From NCBI GenBank assembly GCA_031285625.1, contig JAITVV010000067.1, positions 39,497 through 103,496 of the forward strand: a DNA stretch of 64,000 nucleotides, in the 5' to 3' direction. Below the pieces are notes generated by a model. The model searched no databases. It had not been told where the DNA came from and was given only the letters and a program-made list of their open reading frames with translations. The translations under genes were made by a program, and so were the position numbers. This DNA comes from Prevotella sp. Lineage in GTDB: Bacteria; Bacteroidota; Bacteroidia; Bacteroidales; Dysgonomonadaceae. Of the stretch, positions 60,138 through 64,000 are shown piece by piece. How positions within the stretch are numbered: the first letter of the stretch is position 1; each line of letters begins with the position of its first letter.

Positions 60138-61760
60138 TTATTGTGGAGTTGTCCGCACTGTTTTTATCTCCATTATTTTCTGTTCAAATTGTTCATTCGG
60201 TATAATCGATTTATTCTTAACCTTTGTCTTATACGTGTTAATAGTATTTACTGAATAATCCAGAAATCTGGCAATCCTCTCACTTTCATGAATTCCAAGA
60301 CGTATAAGTGCAAATATCCTCAATTCAGGAGTCAACCCTTTATTAAGATCAAAGCTAATGACATCTTCAGGTTTAAACAGTCGGTTATACTCCTCTATAA
60401 AATCCGGAAATAGCCTCAAGAATGTCTGATCGAAGGAGGAATACATATTTTCCCGTTCTTTCTTCAAATCCGACTCTTTCAGGTAAGAGTGTATATCATC
60501 GAATTGACGAGCCTTCACTTTTCGGTTAATAGTCTTATATAAACTCTCCAGTCTATCAATGTATTCAGATTTTCCATATAATGACTGAACGACGTATTCG
60601 TCCTTTATCTCATTAGCTTCTATTAATTTCGAATTTGTAGATTGCAGGCTCTTATTCTGTGATTGAATTGTTCGCTTGGCTCTCCTCAGTTTCTTTACCT
60701 GCTTATAGATAATAATAGTAGAAACCAAAACCAGTATAAACATCAGCGAAACCACAGCAGCAAAAATTATAAGATTATTACGCTGATTTTCTACCATTTG
60801 CAAGTGCTCACGCTCTATAATAGGTAAAATCGCACTAATCTGTATCTTACGGTGGCGTGCATTATAGAAATTTGCATCTTCCATAGCAATACGCACATAA
60901 CGGTTTGCCCGTGTCACATCTCCTGCTTCATACAACAGATTGGCCAGATTTTGTAGAGCCACAGCCTCTTTGGTAGCGGACTTTATATCGTATATTGCAG
61001 CCTGTATCAGATAATACATCCCTTTTTGTCCATCACCCATCGAACCATACATAAACCCCATGCTCGAAGTTGCAATCGCAGCAGTATGATCATCTATATT
61101 TGGCGAATGTAGTAATGTCTGAAAGGCCTCGATTGCTGCAGGAAAATTTCTTTGCTGCATCCGCTTCAGTCCAACAGTATTCCACATTTTGGGAGATTCA
61201 ATAGGTAAATATGTTATGGCTGAATCGCAATATTGTATCCCAACTCTGATATATTCGCTACTAAAAGGTTCTCCATTATTATAATCGGCCATATCATAAT
61301 ATAGCCTTGCCAGTTGGGCATAATATTCTTTCTTTATCGCTTCGGATGCATTTTTCACGTCTATTGAATTCATTATATCAGAAGCTTCCTTGAACAAACC
61401 CGAGGAAAGGTAACAAAATGCAATCAGACCTTTGGCCGCCATAACCTTCTCCGGGTCGGATATTAATGTTGCCACATGCAGGCATCTATGTGCATATACA
61501 TATGCAGAATCATATTTATATGATTTGTATTCGTCAAACAAAGTACTATAGGTTTCTAATTTCTCCCGGTCATCAGATTGTGACAATAGGCTTTGTTTTA
61601 ATATTGCTATTTTCTTCTCTTTGAGCTGTACATAATGATCTTTCTGCTCTATATATTTATCCAATTCTTTCAAAGACTGACCTATATTTTCAAAATCTGC
61701 TGAAAACATATAACCAAAATAGAAATAAGAGAAGAAAAATATAATCAGAAGTCTTTTCAT
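60138..61760 (-). CDS. SusR-like membrane-spanning transcriptional regulator (TPR, DUF6377)
   Basis: 540 residues, the length of SusR as I recall it. Signal or TM helix at 1-20; periplasmic TPR-like helices ~60-300 ('AKGLIAFCYLSSGLFKEASDIM', 'AAIEAFQTLLHSP'); a TM segment at ~326-349 ('NNLIIFAAVVSLMFILVLVS'); a coiled coil ~355-395; and a cytoplasmic LuxR-like helix-turn-helix at the end ('LTPELRIFALIRLGIHESERI', 'FLDYSVNTINTYKTKVKNK'). In B. thetaiotaomicron SusR senses maltose and switches on sus genes. Here it lies 431 bp before a SusC-SusD-GH97 operon on the same strand, so it is its likely activator. It is 40 bp downstream of the exonuclease gene with no clear own promoter. Confidence 0.9.
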   Translation of the reverse strand: MKRLLIIFFFSYFYFGYMFSADFENIGQSLKELDKYIEQKDHYVQLKEKKIAILKQSLLSQSDDREKLETYSTLFDEYKSYKYDSAYVYAHRCLHVATLISDPEKVMAAKGLIAFCYLSSGLFKEASDIMNSIDVKNASEAIKKEYYAQLARLYYDMADYNNGEPFSSEYIRVGIQYCDSAITYLPIESPKMWNTVGLKRMQQRNFPAAIEAFQTLLHSPNIDDHTAAIATSSMGFMYGSMGDGQKGMYYLIQAAIYDIKSATKEAVALQNLANLLYEAGDVTRANRYVRIAMEDANFYNARHRKIQISAILPIIEREHLQMVENQRNNLIIFAAVVSLMFILVLVSTIIIYKQVKKLRRAKRTIQSQNKSLQSTNSKLIEANEIKDEYVVQSLYGKSEYIDRLESLYKTINRKVKARQFDDIHSYLKESDLKKERENMYSSFDQTFLRLFPDFIEEYNRLFKPEDVISFDLNKGLTPELRIFALIRLGIHESERIARFLDYSVNTINTYKTKVKNKSIIPNEQFEQKIMEIKTVRTTPQ

Positions 61761-61800
61761 GTAATTAAGGAAGTAAGATTTATGGCTAACAATACAGAAT

Positions 61801-62571
61801 TTATTTCATCATTTCCCTCAGTTTGATTTTCGTTAAGGCCTGTTTAGTATTTAATGGGAAATCAGCATCCATCATCCATGCATAGAAGCTAGGTTCTTTC
61901 TTCAAAACTTCGGCTACCGGTTTACCTTTATGCTTGCCAAAATTAAATATCTCTATGCCGTTTTCGTCTTTTATAATACGCCCGGCAAGATCTACATTAT
62001 TATTAAAGAAAGAGAATTCGGAAGCAAGTTTCTCAATATCATTCTCCAGATCAGGATATTTATCCAACTGAGCTTTTAGAACTTCATATGTTGCCAACGT
62101 GTCTGCTTCGGCAGAATGGGCATTGTCTAAATTCTTATCACAATAAAACTTATACGCAGCTTCCAAAGTGCGTTGTTCCTTCTTATGGAAAATAATCTGA
62201 ACATCTATCATTTTTCTTTTAGTGAAATCAATATCCACATCTGCACGTAGAAACTCTTCCACTAACAGAGGAATATCAAAGCGGCTGGAATTAAATCCTG
62301 CCAGATCACAACCTTCCATCTGATCAGCCAGGGATTTGGCTATCTGCTTAAATGTTGGACAGTCCTTTACATCTTCATCCGATATACCATGTATAGCTGT
62401 AGATGTAGCCGGAATTGGCATTTCGGGATTGAGACGCCTTGTTTTTATCTCCTGTTTTCCATTTGGAAACACTTTCAGGTAAGAGATTTCAACAATTCTG
62501 TCCTTTACTGTATCAGTTCCTGTTGTTTCAAGATCAAAAAATATAAGCGGATTTTTCAGATTGAGTTCCAT
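61801..62571 (-). CDS. DEDDh 3'-5' exonuclease (DnaQ-like) with C-terminal add-on
   Basis: 256 residues. The exonuclease domain ~1-170 shows ExoI 'IFFDLETTGTDTVKDRIVEIS', ExoII 'LAGFNSSRFDIPLLVEEF', and ExoIIIe 'NAHSAEADTLATYEV' with the catalytic His. This is the proofreading (PolC/DnaQ epsilon) family. The C-terminal ~70 residues, 'FNFGKHKGKPVAEVLKKEPSFYAWMMDADF', are a DUF3820-like small domain often fused to such exonucleases. The gene follows dnaN, but a strong terminator stands between, so it is not simply cotranscribed. Confidence 0.93.
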   Translation of the reverse strand: MELNLKNPLIFFDLETTGTDTVKDRIVEISYLKVFPNGKQEIKTRRLNPEMPIPATSTAIHGISDEDVKDCPTFKQIAKSLADQMEGCDLAGFNSSRFDIPLLVEEFLRADVDIDFTKRKMIDVQIIFHKKEQRTLEAAYKFYCDKNLDNAHSAEADTLATYEVLKAQLDKYPDLENDIEKLASEFSFFNNNVDLAGRIIKDENGIEIFNFGKHKGKPVAEVLKKEPSFYAWMMDADFPLNTKQALTKIKLREMMK

Positions 62572-62585
62572 AATCTTTTACGAAA

Positions 62586-62626
62586 AAACTTTATCATTCC
62601 ATCATTTAGGCAGAATGATAAAGTTT
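62586..62626 (-). terminator. Terminator of dnaN
   Basis: Minus strand: perfect 14-bp stem (62586-62599 with 62613-62626), loop 13 nt, followed by TTTTTTCG. Sits 31 bp after the dnaN stop. Confidence 0.92.
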
Positions 62627-62656
62627 GTTTATATGATTTTATATAATAATTATCTT

Positions 62657-63781
62657 TTAATCGTTAAGCATCATTGGCATGAGCAACATCAGCAAATCTT
62701 CATTTTCTTCATTCTCTGTAGGAATAATAAGTCCTGCACGAGAGGGATCCGATAGTTCTAAAGAAATATCCGAAGAAGGAATGTTATTCAATATTTCAAT
62801 AAGGAAATTCGATTTAAACCCTATATTCATAGGTGTTCCTGAATATTCACATGGAATAGTTTCTTCTGCAGCTGTAGAGAAATCGATATCCTGAGCTGAA
62901 ACAACTATATCCTTATCTGATAACTGAAGCCTGATTAAATTACTTGCCTGATTAGAGAAAACAGAAACACGTTTCAATGCATTCAGGAAAGATAGGCGAT
63001 CCAGAATCACTTTATTAGGATTGTTTTGAGGTATTACCGAATTATAATTTGGATAACGACCTTCTATAAAACGGCAAGTCATTGTATAGCTCGACATCTT
63101 AACATAAGCATTATTTTCATCAAATCTGATCTCTACCGTTTCAGATTCTTTAGGCAAAATAGAACGTAAAAGGTTAGCCGGCTTCTTTGGAAGAATAAAT
63201 GAGGCTCTCTCATCTCCTTTTGCCGATAATGTTTTACAACGAACAAGCTTATGTCCATCCGATGCTACAAAAGTAAGGTCTTCTGTTGTTATATCAAAGT
63301 ATACCCCATTCATAACCGGACGAAGTTCATCATCTGCACTGGCAAAGAATGTACGATTAATACCTGAAAATAATACCTGAGGAGCTATATTCAAAGTAAC
63401 GGCTGTTTCCTTCAATTCCTTAGGCTGAGGATAATCTTCCCCACTTTGGCCAATAAAATTATATTTACCATTATGAAAAAAGATAAATGTTTCCAGATTA
63501 TCACTGTTAATTTCAAATGTAAGAGGCTGCTCAGGCAATTCCTTCAGAGGGTCTAACAGATTCTTTGCATTAACGGCAAACTTGCCATTACCTTCCGCTT
63601 CATTTACTTCGATAGAAGTAACCAAGCGGGTTTCTGAATCTGCAGCTGTAAGCGAAAGTGTAGAACCATTCAGTTCCAAGAGGAAACAGTCAAGTATAGG
63701 TAATGTGTTTTTTGAATTTATAACCTTGCTTATTGCTTGCAAATGGCTTAACAATGCAGTACTGGAAACAACAAATCTCAT
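62657..63781 (-). CDS. dnaN: DNA polymerase III subunit beta (sliding clamp)
   Basis: A 374-residue beta clamp. It has the N-terminal domain start 'MRFVVSSTALLSHLQAISKVINSKNTLPILDCFLLEL', 'LTAADSETRLVTSIEV', the middle-domain 'GVYFDITTEDLTFVASDGHKLV', 'GRYPNYNSVIP' with 'FIEGRYP', and the C-terminal 'LMPMMLND', typical of Bacteroidetes clamps. It encircles DNA and tethers the replicative polymerase. A -7 box TATATTTG is at 63827-63834 on the minus strand. Not next to dnaA or recF here; in this phylum dnaN is usually separate. Confidence 0.97.
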   Translation of the reverse strand: MRFVVSSTALLSHLQAISKVINSKNTLPILDCFLLELNGSTLSLTAADSETRLVTSIEVNEAEGNGKFAVNAKNLLDPLKELPEQPLTFEINSDNLETFIFFHNGKYNFIGQSGEDYPQPKELKETAVTLNIAPQVLFSGINRTFFASADDELRPVMNGVYFDITTEDLTFVASDGHKLVRCKTLSAKGDERASFILPKKPANLLRSILPKESETVEIRFDENNAYVKMSSYTMTCRFIEGRYPNYNSVIPQNNPNKVILDRLSFLNALKRVSVFSNQASNLIRLQLSDKDIVVSAQDIDFSTAAEETIPCEYSGTPMNIGFKSNFLIEILNNIPSSDISLELSDPSRAGLIIPTENEENEDLLMLLMPMMLND

Positions 63782-63826
63782 ATTTTCAGTGTATTTTAAA
63801 TTATTTTCCTTATGATATTAATAGAG

Positions 63827-63834
63827 CAAATATA
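63827..63834 (-). promoter_or_regulatory. -7 box of dnaN
   Basis: TATATTTG on the minus strand, 46 bp before the dnaN ATG. A matching -33 was not identified. Confidence 0.4.
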
Positions 63835-63961
63835 GGTATTTTTTTCATTACATAAGTATTTTTTTCCTGTGATATAGAATCAATATTAATTCTGCCTGTA
63901 TCTTTCTGATAATAATTTTAAAAGTCAATCTATTCTGTTTGTTTTTTTCTTAAAACAAACA

Positions 63962-63992
63962 AGTCCCTCTTAGTGTAATACTAAGAGGGACT
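63962..63992. terminator. Strong hairpin at the right edge
   Basis: Perfect 13-bp stem AGTCCCTCTTAGT/ACTAAGAGGGACT (63962-63974 with 63980-63992) and 5-nt loop. Minus-strand continuation TTGTTTGTTTT suits a terminator for a gene entering from the right. The plus side has only weak T-content. Confidence 0.75.
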
Positions 63993-64000
63993 CTTCTTTA

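Noticed and set aside
1-64000. tRNA, rRNA, integrase, insertion sequence or prophage genes
   Set aside because: Read for typical features and found none; no transposase or recombinase motifs among the encoded proteins.

Overview
The window looks like a chromosomal segment of an AT-rich Bacteroidales bacterium. Dysgonomonadaceae or a near relative is my best guess from overall feel, not a computed placement. The evidence is SusC/SusD pairs, GH97/GH92/GH36 enzymes, a hybrid two-component-type AraC tail, DUF4834, DUF4249, DUF5107 and DUF6377 proteins, and many promoters with the Bacteroidetes -7 box TAnnTTTG. I see no rRNA, tRNA, CRISPR array, prophage or insertion sequence.

Layout. (1) 1-11.4 kb: an alpha-galactoside utilisation locus. 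A minus-strand operon runs sugar MFS importer, DUF5107-TPR protein, GH36 alpha-galactosidase, GH97 retaining alpha-galactosidase, aldose 1-epimerase, with several 4-bp overlaps. A divergent AraC/cupin regulator lies upstream, and the tail of another AraC-type regulator enters from the left edge. (2) 11.4-30.8 kb: the most notable region, a nine-gene minus-strand cluster built around two giant PUFA-synthase-like iterative PKS subunits: ER-KS-AT-ACPx3-KR (2509 aa) and KS-AT-DH-PPTase (1464 aa). A free ACP, an alpha/beta hydrolase, two MGT-type GT1 glycosyltransferases, a GT-C-like membrane protein, a 3-hydroxyacyl-CoA dehydrogenase and a MATE exporter accompany them. Together they could make, glycosylate and export or anchor a polyketide or long-chain lipid. 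(3) 31-36.3 kb: a MarR regulator with a repeated operator-like site and a small membrane protein, a UBA-like protein, a creatininase-family enzyme, a lipoprotein and a Ser-type sulfatase. A duplicated hairpin element follows that may encode a small RNA.

(4) 36.3-44.3 kb: an AddA-like helicase-nuclease overlapped by a SUI1/eIF1 gene, a palindromic intergenic element, a DUF5009 membrane acyltransferase-like protein and a GH92 alpha-mannosidase. (5) 44.3-52.9 kb: a TonB receptor with DUF4249 lipoprotein, a DUF4834 protein, a leucine-rich-repeat gene split by a -1 shift at an A7 tract, a GtrB-like GT2, the WecE aminotransferase and a DUF4026/DUF2314-like protein. (6) 53.1-61.8 kb: a compact Sus-like locus consisting of a SusR-like DUF6377 regulator, SusC-like and SusD-like proteins and a GH97 that keeps all three SusB catalytic glutamates. 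(7) 61.8-64 kb: a DEDDh exonuclease and DNA polymerase III beta clamp (dnaN), with strong terminators.

Several start sites were moved from the longest reading frame because a promoter or a better methionine decides the matter; these are stated per gene. Family names come from motif recognition by eye, with no database search.
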